40,749 nt of DNA from an uncultured Methylobacter sp. (lineage in GTDB: Bacteria > Pseudomonadota > Gammaproteobacteria > Methylococcales > Methylomonadaceae): positions 1 to 40,749 of the forward strand of contig CAILCX010000133.1 in assembly GCA_903832775.1 (NCBI GenBank), in the 5' to 3' direction. The notes under the pieces are model-generated. The model made no database searches, was not told the DNA's origin, and was given only the letters and a program-made list of their open reading frames with translations. Position numbers and translations under genes: made by a program. This document shows, in pieces, positions 33,410 to 40,749 of this stretch; the stretch's first letter is position 1, and every line of letters starts with the position of its first letter.

Positions 33410-34729
33410 TTACAGATAATTAAATAACGACAAGCCTTTCACTTTGGCAAAAGCTTGCTGAGAAGCCTGTAAAGCGGTTGTCTGTATTTGTAGATTACTA
33501 GCTGCCTGAGCATAATCAAGGTCTTGCGTCTGGGAAAGTGTGGCTTGGGTATCCAGAACGAATTTCCCATTTTGGGATTCCTGATTATCCAACGCGTTCA
33601 ATCTTGTTCCAACACTGGTTTGAGCTTGCAAAAAGCTATCTTGTGCGGCAGCTAAATCAGTTAAAACATTGCCCAGTTGGCTTTGCAATGCCTGAGCAGG
33701 TAATACAGCATCAGCTCCTAATTTGCTTAGATTATTATTGGCTAAACTAAAGCCGGTATCATTTAGGAATGTACCGGCAGCATCATTAATTGTAATGTTT
33801 GAAGTAGAACCTGTAGCTACCGAAACAAATTCAAGGTTATTGCCATTGCTCCGGGCTTGAATAACGCCTCCATAGCCAGCGTCTGCAAGTTGTGTGTTAA
33901 TCTCGGTTACAATATCTCCAAGACCAGCCATTTTTTTATTACTTAAATCTATTGTAACTGCTGGCAGTGTTGTTACAGATAAATCAAAAGTCGTGGTACC
34001 GGGTACTTGAGGCGGATTACTATAATCAAGTCCATACCTCAAAAACCGAGAACCGGTAATTTCAGCAGGACTGGCAGTAAAATTTGCACTTAAGCCATCC
34101 GATAAAGCCTTTAGAGTATTAAAGATACTTCTGTTGCCATTCTGATCTTTAGCCGGACTGCTGGATTTAATATTTCCAAACACATTAACTCCCAAATCAC
34201 CATCAGCAACCTGACGAGAAGGTCCAATTTGCATCACCCTCTGTTGGGGGCCGCCCTGATAAACATAATCTCCGGTTGTTGCGTTTTGCGCAAAAGCGGG
34301 AATAGTTGCCAGATCTCCAGAAAAGATAAATTCACCATTGGCGTTTTTAGTATTTGCAACGCCTGCCATTTCTTGGATTAACTGATCTACTTCAGTTTTT
34401 ATTGATAGTCTGTCGCTGGCATTTAACGTCGCATTCATTCCCTGAATGGTCAACTCCTTGGCACGATCTAGAATATTACCAGACGTTGTCAGTGCTGATT
34501 CTTCAATATTGAGTCGACCACGCGCCGTAGCAATATTATTTTGAAACTGGGTAGTTTTCGCTATCGTAGCATTTAAATCCAAGACTTTGACCGCCGCTGC
34601 AGGGTCATCGGAAGGCTTTAATATTCTGAGCCCAGAACCTAATTGCTGCTGTGTCTGCAGCATTTTGGCTTGCTGACTATTCATAGCGTTAACACTTAAC
34701 TGCTGCGCCCAAGTTGTTGATATTCTCAT
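33410..34729 (-). CDS. flgL: Flagellar hook-filament junction protein FlgL (HAP3)
   Basis: FlgL is the second junction protein between hook and filament and is exported by the flagellar type III route. The 439 residues have flagellin-like ends: N-terminal MRISTTWAQQLSVNAMNSQQAKMLQTQQQLGSGLRI with LKPSDDPAA, and a C-terminal helix (LQIQTTALQASQQAFAKVKGLSLFNYL). It ends with LFNYL, a common FlgL finish. The middle, about 150-340, is variable. It is the last gene of the flagellar row and ends 22 bases from the terminator. It follows flgK with an 11-base gap. Confidence 0.96.
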   Translation of the reverse strand: MRISTTWAQQLSVNAMNSQQAKMLQTQQQLGSGLRILKPSDDPAAAVKVLDLNATIAKTTQFQNNIATARGRLNIEESALTTSGNILDRAKELTIQGMNATLNASDRLSIKTEVDQLIQEMAGVANTKNANGEFIFSGDLATIPAFAQNATTGDYVYQGGPQQRVMQIGPSRQVADGDLGVNVFGNIKSSSPAKDQNGNRSIFNTLKALSDGLSANFTASPAEITGSRFLRYGLDYSNPPQVPGTTTFDLSVTTLPAVTIDLSNKKMAGLGDIVTEINTQLADAGYGGVIQARSNGNNLEFVSVATGSTSNITINDAAGTFLNDTGFSLANNNLSKLGADAVLPAQALQSQLGNVLTDLAAAQDSFLQAQTSVGTRLNALDNQESQNGKFVLDTQATLSQTQDLDYAQAASNLQIQTTALQASQQAFAKVKGLSLFNYL

Positions 34730-34740
34730 TGCTATAACTC

Positions 34741-36504
34741 CTATCTAACTGCGCCAATCAAGGTATCAAATAAAGACTTAACTACCGCAATTGATTGCGC
34801 TGACGCTTGATATGCCTGTTGAAATTTAATCAAGTTAGCTGCCTCTTCATCCAGATTGACACCGGACAGACCTTCCCGGGAACCCTTGGCTTGATTTAAC
34901 AAGGTTTGCTGTGCGGAAGAACTGACTTGGGCTGCCTGTGTCAAAGATCCGACGCTTGAGACAATTTGTCCGTAAGCATCATTAAAGCTTGCATTGCCGC
35001 CCACCATACCCAGCGTATTTTGAAGAGCCGCTAACTGCAATGCATTTCTATTGTCGCTAGGCATTGGGCCTTTGATAATAGATACCGGCAATTTCGTTAC
35101 CGGATCAATTTCTACATTGGTAGCGGCAGCAATTTTACGTGGGTCGGTAATATTAACCCCGATTGTCTGGGCGGCATTGTAGGTAGGTCTGATTAAAAAT
35201 TGATCCCCAAGTGATAGCGCTTTACCACCACTCATATCAACCTGCATATTAATGCCCGGCAAAGAGGTATTTGCGGTCGAAGCTGATAAGGTAAACACGC
35301 CACTTGCAGGAACGGTATCAGTCCCAGTCAGATTAATGACCTGATTATCACGAATCCGAGTCAAGGTATAACTTGTGCCTCCGGCATAGGTCAAACTAAA
35401 ATCACTATAATCCAAATTTCCAACTGCACCGGGATTAACATTAGGATCTTGAAAACTTGCAGTAACGTTCGCTTTTCCAATATTCAGTGGACTTGCCAAA
35501 ACTGGAACAGTTGTAATACCAGAGAAGAGATCAACACCTTGATTACCGGCCAAATCAAAGCCGCTCGCATGGATCGCATTAACAGAAATCGCCAACCCTG
35601 CCGCAACCCGCCCTAATTGTTGCTGTGCGGGATCCAGCACTTCATCTCTAAAGCTTAATGCGCCGCCCAAGGAACCACCACTAATCTGACCGGTAATATC
35701 ATTAGTACCCATCGTGGTCTTGATTCCAATTCCCAACTTACTTGGATCTAACTGAGACTGAAAGGTGGTAAATTCCGCAGCCCCATTTTTAAGCACCAGC
35801 GCCTGTCCATTTCCGATGAAAACACTTGAACTACCATCTGTTTGATGGACAACAGAAACATTAACGATTGCAGCCAATTTTGAGATTAACGCATCCTGCT
35901 TATCCAACAAGTCATTAGGCTGTTTCAAGCCCTGACCTTTACCCAGACCAGCGGAAATTTGTACATTAAGATCAGCTATCGATTTGGCCAAAGAATTAAT
36001 ATCATTAACCTTGGAGCTCATATCATTGTTGTTCTGGGTACGAATCGCTTCAAACTGACTGCTCATCGTGTTCAAACTTTGCGCTAACGTGTCAGCATTA
36101 GCTAACAAGACCTGCCTGGATGGAATTGAAGTTGGATCATTGGCGACTTCGTTTGCCGCATTAAAAAAACTGTTCAGAACCGTTGCTATGCCTGTACTCG
36201 GATCGGCCATTAAATTATCAACGCGCGTTGAAAGTTGCTGATATTGATCCGCTTCGCCAAAGGCAGAAAGACTTGAATTTAATTGTTTGGTAATAAATTG
36301 GTCATAACTTCGAGAGATATTATTAACATTTACGCCCTGACCAACATAGCCATCACCGGTCAATTGAGACGGATTGGTACTCTGCTCAACGCGTTGACGA
36401 CTGTAACCGTCCGTATTGACATTGGAAATATTATTCTGCACTGTCTCCAATGAACGCTGTGCGGCCATCAACCCTGACAATGATGTAGCTAATAATCCAC
36501 TCAT
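34741..36504 (-). CDS. flgK: Flagellar hook-filament junction protein FlgK (HAP1)
   Basis: FlgK is the first junction protein on the hook. The 587 residues begin with the axial-protein motif LLATSLSGLMAAQRSLETVQNNISNVNTDGYSRQR and end with a helix carrying LDEEAANLIKFQQAYQASAQ, both conserved in rod and hook proteins. It lies 43 bases after flgJ, with the ribosome site AGGACG near the ATG, and 11 before flgL. No FliA-type promoter was seen just upstream. Confidence 0.96.
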   Translation of the reverse strand: MSGLLATSLSGLMAAQRSLETVQNNISNVNTDGYSRQRVEQSTNPSQLTGDGYVGQGVNVNNISRSYDQFITKQLNSSLSAFGEADQYQQLSTRVDNLMADPSTGIATVLNSFFNAANEVANDPTSIPSRQVLLANADTLAQSLNTMSSQFEAIRTQNNNDMSSKVNDINSLAKSIADLNVQISAGLGKGQGLKQPNDLLDKQDALISKLAAIVNVSVVHQTDGSSSVFIGNGQALVLKNGAAEFTTFQSQLDPSKLGIGIKTTMGTNDITGQISGGSLGGALSFRDEVLDPAQQQLGRVAAGLAISVNAIHASGFDLAGNQGVDLFSGITTVPVLASPLNIGKANVTASFQDPNVNPGAVGNLDYSDFSLTYAGGTSYTLTRIRDNQVINLTGTDTVPASGVFTLSASTANTSLPGINMQVDMSGGKALSLGDQFLIRPTYNAAQTIGVNITDPRKIAAATNVEIDPVTKLPVSIIKGPMPSDNRNALQLAALQNTLGMVGGNASFNDAYGQIVSSVGSLTQAAQVSSSAQQTLLNQAKGSREGLSGVNLDEEAANLIKFQQAYQASAQSIAVVKSLFDTLIGAVR

Positions 36505-36547
36505 GATAGCGTCCTGTTCTTGGAGTTAGACACAAAACTTAATTTGG

Positions 36548-37576
36548 TCATTGGTTCATCGCCATTATTACATCCGGCTCAAAGTCAGACATGGCGTTAC
36601 CTTGATAGATACTGATAATCTTTTCGGCATATTTAGGATCAGTCGCATAACCCGCCCTTTGTAATTCGTGCATGTATTGTTCCGCATTACCCACTTTCTT
36701 TAAGGCTTCGCTATAACGGGGATTACTTTTTATGAAATCTACGTAATCTTTAAAACTTTCCTGAAATGAATCATAAGACCTAAAACCGGCATTCACTTTT
36801 TTGGCAATGCCTTGATCAAATTCGAGTGTGGCGACTTGCGCCTGTTTACCCTGCCAGGCTTTATCAGCCTTGATATTAAACAAATTGTAACTATTGCTAC
36901 CATTGCCATTTTGTATGACTGAGCGTCCCCAACCTGTTTCAAGTGCGGCCTGTGCCAAAATCACTTTGGGTTCTACGCCCAATTCCTTAGCGGCTTGAAC
37001 GGCTAAAGGATGCAAACGTCTTACAAACTCTTCAGCGGACTGTATCGGCTGCGTGTGATCTTCCTTTAATTGGATTGGAAGTTCAGTTATTTGACCCAAC
37101 AGACTTCGATCCTGATTGTAAGGTGTCACCATAACCTGACCATCGGTGGAACTGCCGCTTACTCTCTCCGATTTATTCTGTATCTGCCAATTAGGTGAAT
37201 TTGCCTGGACTGACCCGCGTGATAAGCCACTCGATCTATTCAAATCATCTTCAACATTCTGCTTGTCAGTGTCTGGCTTATTGCGGCTTAACTGCTTAAC
37301 GATCATATCTGCCAAACCAACGCCTGGCGAACCTGACAAATGTACTGCTAACTGCTGATCATACATATCGTTATAAAACTTGCTTTGGTCGTTATCCATG
37401 GCACCATCTGCCAACTTTGCGGCACGCATACTTTTAAGTACATTGCTTAAAAAAATTGATTCAAATTGCTTGGCAACTTCTTTCAACGCTTCCGGCGACT
37501 CTTTTTTGGCCTGACCTTTTAATTTGGCCAGACCATTAAAGTCCGTATAAACATCTGCACTTTGAGCACTTAACAT
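36548..37576 (-). CDS. flgJ: Flagellar rod-assembly protein and muramidase FlgJ
   Basis: FlgJ caps the growing rod and opens the cell wall for it. The 342 residues have both parts: the N-terminal rod-binding domain (about 30-100, with ALKEVAKQFESIFLSNVLKSMR) and a C-terminal glucosaminidase/muramidase domain (about 180-330). The latter carries the acidic catalytic residue Glu213 in QAALETGWGRS and NLFNIKA. A Ser/Asn-rich linker joins them. The two-domain form is the gamma- and betaproteobacterial type. Confidence 0.96.
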   Translation of the reverse strand: MLSAQSADVYTDFNGLAKLKGQAKKESPEALKEVAKQFESIFLSNVLKSMRAAKLADGAMDNDQSKFYNDMYDQQLAVHLSGSPGVGLADMIVKQLSRNKPDTDKQNVEDDLNRSSGLSRGSVQANSPNWQIQNKSERVSGSSTDGQVMVTPYNQDRSLLGQITELPIQLKEDHTQPIQSAEEFVRRLHPLAVQAAKELGVEPKVILAQAALETGWGRSVIQNGNGSNSYNLFNIKADKAWQGKQAQVATLEFDQGIAKKVNAGFRSYDSFQESFKDYVDFIKSNPRYSEALKKVGNAEQYMHELQRAGYATDPKYAEKIISIYQGNAMSDFEPDVIMAMNQ

Positions 37577-37625
37577 AACAACCTCCGCTTAAATTAAATT
37601 GCCGTTAGGTAAATCTAATTTAGCT

Positions 37626-38729
37626 TTAAATAACCATTAACTCAGCATGTAAGGAACCGGCCGATCTCAATGCTTCGAGAATTGCCACCAAATCACTTGG
37701 TGCTGCGCCTACCTCATTGACCGCCTTAACAATTTCGTCCAGAGACACACCGGGATTGAAAACGAACATGTGATTCTTTTCTTCTGTAACCTTTATATTG
37801 GACTTTGGCGTAACGGCTGTTTGACCACCGGAAAAAGCGTTGGGCTGACTAACTTGTGGTGATTCGCTGATAGTAACCGTCAAACTGCCATGAGATACCG
37901 CCGCTGGCTGAACTCTAACTTTACCGTTAATCACAACGGTACCGGTACGGGAGTTAATAATTACCCGTGCAGGCGCATCATCGGGTATCACCAGCATATT
38001 TTCCACTACTGAAGCAAAAGACACTTTTTGATTGGGATTTACTGGTGCACTAACCCTAACTGAGGTTGCGTCAATAGCTTTAGCGGTATTTTCGCCCAAT
38101 ACCTTGTTTATTGATTCTGCCATTCGATTCGCTGTCGTAAAATCAGGACTGTGCAAATCAAAAATTAACGCATCACCTTCTGTAAAAGACGTATTTACTG
38201 TACGTTCGACAATTGCGCCATTAGGAATTCGTCCCACATTAGGGTTGTTAACAGTAAGACTCGATCCATCCTGACCTGAAGCACTCAAACCACTCACAAT
38301 CAAACTGCCCTGGGCAATCGCGTAAACCTGTCCATCAGCTCCTTTTAGCGGACTCATTAACAGCGAGCCACCCCGCAAACTTTTTGCATCACCGATTGAA
38401 GATACTGTAACGTCAATGGATTGGCCAGACTTGGCAAATGCCGGTAACTCGGCCTGAATAGCAACAGCTGCAATATTCTTTGCTTTGGGATCTACACCAG
38501 GAGGTAAAGTAATACCCAGACGTGTCATCATGTTACGTAAACTTTGTCCGGTAAACGTAGTTTTATCGCCTGAGGTTGCCAGGCCGACAACCAAACCGTA
38601 ACCTACCAATTGATTGCTTCGTACACCTTCAATCGAAGCAATATCTTTAATGCGCTCGGCAAAAACCGATCCGCTAATCATTGCGCTCATAACGAAAAGC
38701 AAAAGGTTGCGCTTATTTAAAATGTTCAT
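37626..38729 (-). CDS. flgI: Flagellar P-ring protein FlgI
   Basis: FlgI builds the periplasmic bushing ring around the rod. It has a signal peptide cut after SVFA (residue 24) and the family start [26 protein letters not shown]. Other stretches seen are [26 protein letters not shown] and [14 protein letters not shown]. The 367 residues are normal. It is 15 bases after flgH and 49 before flgJ. Confidence 0.97.
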   Translation of the reverse strand: MNILNKRNLLLFVMSAMISGSVFAERIKDIASIEGVRSNQLVGYGLVVGLATSGDKTTFTGQSLRNMMTRLGITLPPGVDPKAKNIAAVAIQAELPAFAKSGQSIDVTVSSIGDAKSLRGGSLLMSPLKGADGQVYAIAQGSLIVSGLSASGQDGSSLTVNNPNVGRIPNGAIVERTVNTSFTEGDALIFDLHSPDFTTANRMAESINKVLGENTAKAIDATSVRVSAPVNPNQKVSFASVVENMLVIPDDAPARVIINSRTGTVVINGKVRVQPAAVSHGSLTVTISESPQVSQPNAFSGGQTAVTPKSNIKVTEEKNHMFVFNPGVSLDEIVKAVNEVGAAPSDLVAILEALRSAGSLHAELMVI

Positions 38730-38744
38730 ATCAAAATCCTTATG

Positions 38745-39455
38745 CTAGAAGGGAAACCACGGGCTTTGAACTATCCTTGCCAACCAGCCCATTTTACTTG
38801 CATCAGCGATAGCACCTTCACCCACATACATAATGGTTACATCGGCTACTTTGTCTGAGGTAATAATATTGGAAGTACTTATGTCTACAGGTCTGACGAT
38901 ACCAGATAACCGGATAAATTCGTCACCTTGATTCAACGTAACTCTTTTTTCGCCCCGTACACTCAAATTGCCATTGGGTAACAACTCAACAACAGTTACA
39001 GAAATATTACCGCTTAAACTGTTACTTTGATCAGCAGCCCCCGTTCCGGTAAACTTTTTGGTCGAGGAAAGCTCCGTTTTAACATCATTTCCGGTCAGAA
39101 CCGAAGCCGCCATTCCGAAAAGCGTAGGCGCTGAAACCGACATTTGGTTATCTTTAGTGGTACTAAGATCATCATCTTTTTTAGCCTGGGTTTTCTCCAG
39201 CAGGGTAATGGTTAAAATGTCCCCTACCCTTTTTGCCGTTTGATCTTCAAACAGCCGCGAGTCATAACCCGCCTGATAAATTGAACCGCTACTTTGTGCC
39301 GGCGGCCTTAAATCAGACGGAGCGACCGGAGCAAAAGCAGGGTCTCTTTGAGGTATTGTGGTACAAGCCGGCAGCGCAGCAAGTAAGCCCACAAGAAGGC
39401 AAGGAGCAGAAAAATTGCGGCTATTTATCGAAAAACCTGTTTTCTTAGTCATCAC
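38745..39455 (-). CDS. flgH: Flagellar L-ring lipoprotein FlgH
   Basis: FlgH forms the outer-membrane ring. The lipobox LPAC places the lipidated residue at Cys31, after a rather long charged start (MMTKKTGFSINSRNFS). The mature protein has SIYQAGYDSRLFEDQTAKRVGDILTITL and the C-terminal LSGIVRPVDISTSN block. The 236 residues are normal. It lies 14 bases after flgG. Confidence 0.96.
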   Translation of the reverse strand: MMTKKTGFSINSRNFSAPCLLVGLLAALPACTTIPQRDPAFAPVAPSDLRPPAQSSGSIYQAGYDSRLFEDQTAKRVGDILTITLLEKTQAKKDDDLSTTKDNQMSVSAPTLFGMAASVLTGNDVKTELSSTKKFTGTGAADQSNSLSGNISVTVVELLPNGNLSVRGEKRVTLNQGDEFIRLSGIVRPVDISTSNIITSDKVADVTIMYVGEGAIADASKMGWLARIVQSPWFPF

Positions 39456-39469
39456 ACGCCCCCATCAAC

Positions 39470-40258
39470 TTATAATTTTTGCGTTACAAAAGACAGCATC
39501 TGGTCAGTTGTTGAAATTGCTTTGGAGTTCATTTCATAAGCCCTTTGCGTTTCAATCATATTAACCAATTCTTCAACAACATTGACATTCGATGTTTCCA
39601 GAGAGCCTTGATTTAAAGTCCCGAATTCAGCCTGCCCCGGAGTTCCAACGAGAGGCGCACCACTGGCACCCGACTCCCGGAAAAGGTTGGAGCCAACGGC
39701 CTCCAGTCCTGTGGGATTGATAAAATTTGCGGTCTGAATCTGCCCTAGCACCGACGGGGTTGTCGCGTTAGGTAGCAACGCAGAGACTGAGCCATCAGAT
39801 CCGATACTTACACTCAAGGCACCAGAAGGAATGGTAATAGCCGGATTTAAAAGCAAACCATCCGAAGTAACTAACTGTCCGGTTGAATCTAACTTTAAAG
39901 AACCGTCACGAGTGTAGTTAATATCGCCGTTCGGCATGGTAATTTGTAAAAACCCCCGGCCATTTATTGCCACATCCAAAGAATTGCCGGTCTGTTGGAC
40001 ATTACCCTGGGTATGAAGCTTTTCTGTACCCACGGTTTTTACCCCGGTTCCTAACTGTAAACCTGTTGGCAGCTGTGTATTTTGCGTAGATTGAGCGCCG
40101 ACCTGTCGAATATTCTGATACATCAGATCTTCAAAAATAGCCCTTCCGCTTTTAAAACCGGTAGTATTAACGTTCGCCAGGTTATTGGAAATAACCGCCA
40201 TTCTTGTTTGCTGGGCATCCAGACCGGTTTTAGCTACCCATAATGCACGTTCTGTCAT
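39470..40258 (-). CDS. flgG: Flagellar distal rod protein FlgG
   Basis: FlgG forms the distal part of the rod. The 262 residues match the family. It has the N-terminal rod motif [32 protein letters not shown] and the C-terminal [32 protein letters not shown] precedes the ATG. Unlike the rest of the row, it is separated from flgF by 275 bases with its own sigma-54 promoter. Confidence 0.97.
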   Translation of the reverse strand: MTERALWVAKTGLDAQQTRMAVISNNLANVNTTGFKSGRAIFEDLMYQNIRQVGAQSTQNTQLPTGLQLGTGVKTVGTEKLHTQGNVQQTGNSLDVAINGRGFLQITMPNGDINYTRDGSLKLDSTGQLVTSDGLLLNPAITIPSGALSVSIGSDGSVSALLPNATTPSVLGQIQTANFINPTGLEAVGSNLFRESGASGAPLVGTPGQAEFGTLNQGSLETSNVNVVEELVNMIETQRAYEMNSKAISTTDQMLSFVTQKL

Positions 40259-40301
40259 GATATTCTCCTAAGTGCCAATTTATTGTCTTACTTAAAACTA
40301 A

Positions 40302-40317
40302 AGCATGGTTTATGCCA
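40302..40317 (-). promoter_or_regulatory. Putative sigma-54 (RpoN) promoter of flgG
   Basis: On the minus strand the sequence TGGCATAAACCATGCT carries GG and GC ten bases apart, in good agreement with the TGGCAC-N5-TTGC consensus. The -12 GC is at 40303-40304, so the start would be near 40291, about 33 bases ahead of the flgG ATG. Flagellar genes of this class in gammaproteobacteria are often driven by FleQ and RpoN. Confidence 0.7.
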
Positions 40318-40444
40318 CTTTTAATATATCAACTACAAAGGAAACGAAAACATTCTGAATGGTTTAATATGATTGGGGTGATTTATAAAATCCCCTGTAT
40401 GACAAAAAGCGCACTTGGCTACTTTCAATGGACGGCTATTCACC

Positions 40445-40472
40445 ACGAAGAAATATAGGCTTAATTCTTCGT
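40445..40472. repeat. Perfect 8-base inverted repeat in the flgF-flgG gap
   Basis: ACGAAGAA (40445-40452) and TTCTTCGT (40465-40472) flank a 12-base loop, about 60 bases downstream of the flgF stop. With no T-run it is not a standard terminator. It could be a binding site or a processing hairpin. Confidence 0.4.
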
Positions 40473-40533
40473 ATCTTCCCAACGATGCTGCATTTAAAAA
40501 TTTACCCGGATTTACAGCATCAGTATTTTTCTA

Positions 40534-40749
40534 TTACATTTGCATCAACTTGGCGCTAGCGGCCGAATTATCATCGACGCTTTTCATCACCTTGGTTTGT
40601 AACTCAAAATTTCTGGACAGTTCGATCATATCAACCATCGCTGTAAGACCATTGACGTTACTGCCTTCCAGAACGCCCTGCGCCAGACTGACATCAGCAT
40701 TGGCCGCTACCGGTTTACCATCCTTGGCATGCATTAAACCATCTTCGGA
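40534..40749 (-). CDS. flgF: Flagellar proximal rod protein FlgF, C-terminal part
   Basis: Only the last 71 residues are in the window; the frame runs in from the right edge (SEDGL before MHAKDGKP). The end has the rod-protein C-terminal block LEGSNVNGLTAMVDMIELSRNFELQTKVMKSVDDN, which differs from FlgG and matches FlgF. The order flgF-flgG-flgH-flgI-flgJ-flgK-flgL is standard for gammaproteobacteria. Confidence 0.93.
   Translation of the reverse strand, partial: SEDGLMHAKDGKPVAANADVSLAQGVLEGSNVNGLTAMVDMIELSRNFELQTKVMKSVDDNSAASAKLMQM

Noticed and set aside
36505-36547. FliA (sigma-28) promoter before flgK
   Set aside because: No TAAA-N15-GCCGATAA-like sequence in the 43-base gap.
40445-40472. 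Intrinsic terminator of flgF
   Set aside because: Perfect stem but no T-run on the flgF strand, so listed only as a repeat.

Overview
The window reads as a chromosomal segment of a gammaproteobacterium with moderate GC. The best guess is a methane or methanol oxidiser of the Methylococcales (Methylobacter-like). This is inferred from the complete soluble NAD-dependent formate dehydrogenase operon, the Hda, CysG, SodB and flagellar gene types, and the many short palindromic intergenic repeats. No methane monooxygenase or methanol dehydrogenase gene lies in the window, so the assignment is tentative. I saw no rRNA, tRNA, CRISPR array, insertion sequence or prophage.

Layout. 1-2852 (minus): a two-partner secretion pair, a haemagglutinin-type TpsA passenger cut by the left edge and its TpsB outer-membrane transporter. 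3106-4149: purM. 4366-4770: a small secreted protein of unknown function. 4919-7629 (minus): a compact four-gene unit, DUF6763-like protein, P-loop ATPase, metA, guaD. 7953-8870: a BrkB/YihY membrane protein. 8962-14927 (minus): the formate dehydrogenase operon fdsG-fdsB-fdsA-fdhD-fdsD. 15240-18734: a lipoprotein, mobA (which makes the guanylated molybdenum cofactor that FdsA needs), argG and a two-helix membrane protein. 18842-21661: cytochrome c, cysG, a TusA-like protein and a hypoxanthine-type DNA glycosylase.

21821-25453 (plus) is the most unusual part. An SRPBCC protein is followed by a probable operon of a short blue-light LOV protein with an intact photoactive cysteine, a membrane fatty-acid hydroxylase/sterol desaturase-type di-iron protein, and the periplasmic methionine sulfoxide reductase pair MsrP-MsrQ. 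sodB follows. Together these suggest a light- or photooxidation-linked envelope repair module, which is inference from gene order.

26389-30398: a DUF3455 protein, hda, a DUF2069 protein, wrbA, an ArsC-like reductase, ubiA and an NlpC/P60 lipoprotein. 30540-32971: a three-gene NitT/TauT-type ABC importer of unknown substrate. 33094-33336: an 80-residue exported protein with a duplicated motif. 33410-40749 (minus): the flagellar rod, ring and hook-associated genes flgF (partial), flgG, flgH, flgI, flgJ, flgK and flgL, with a good sigma-54 promoter in the unusually long flgF-flgG gap.
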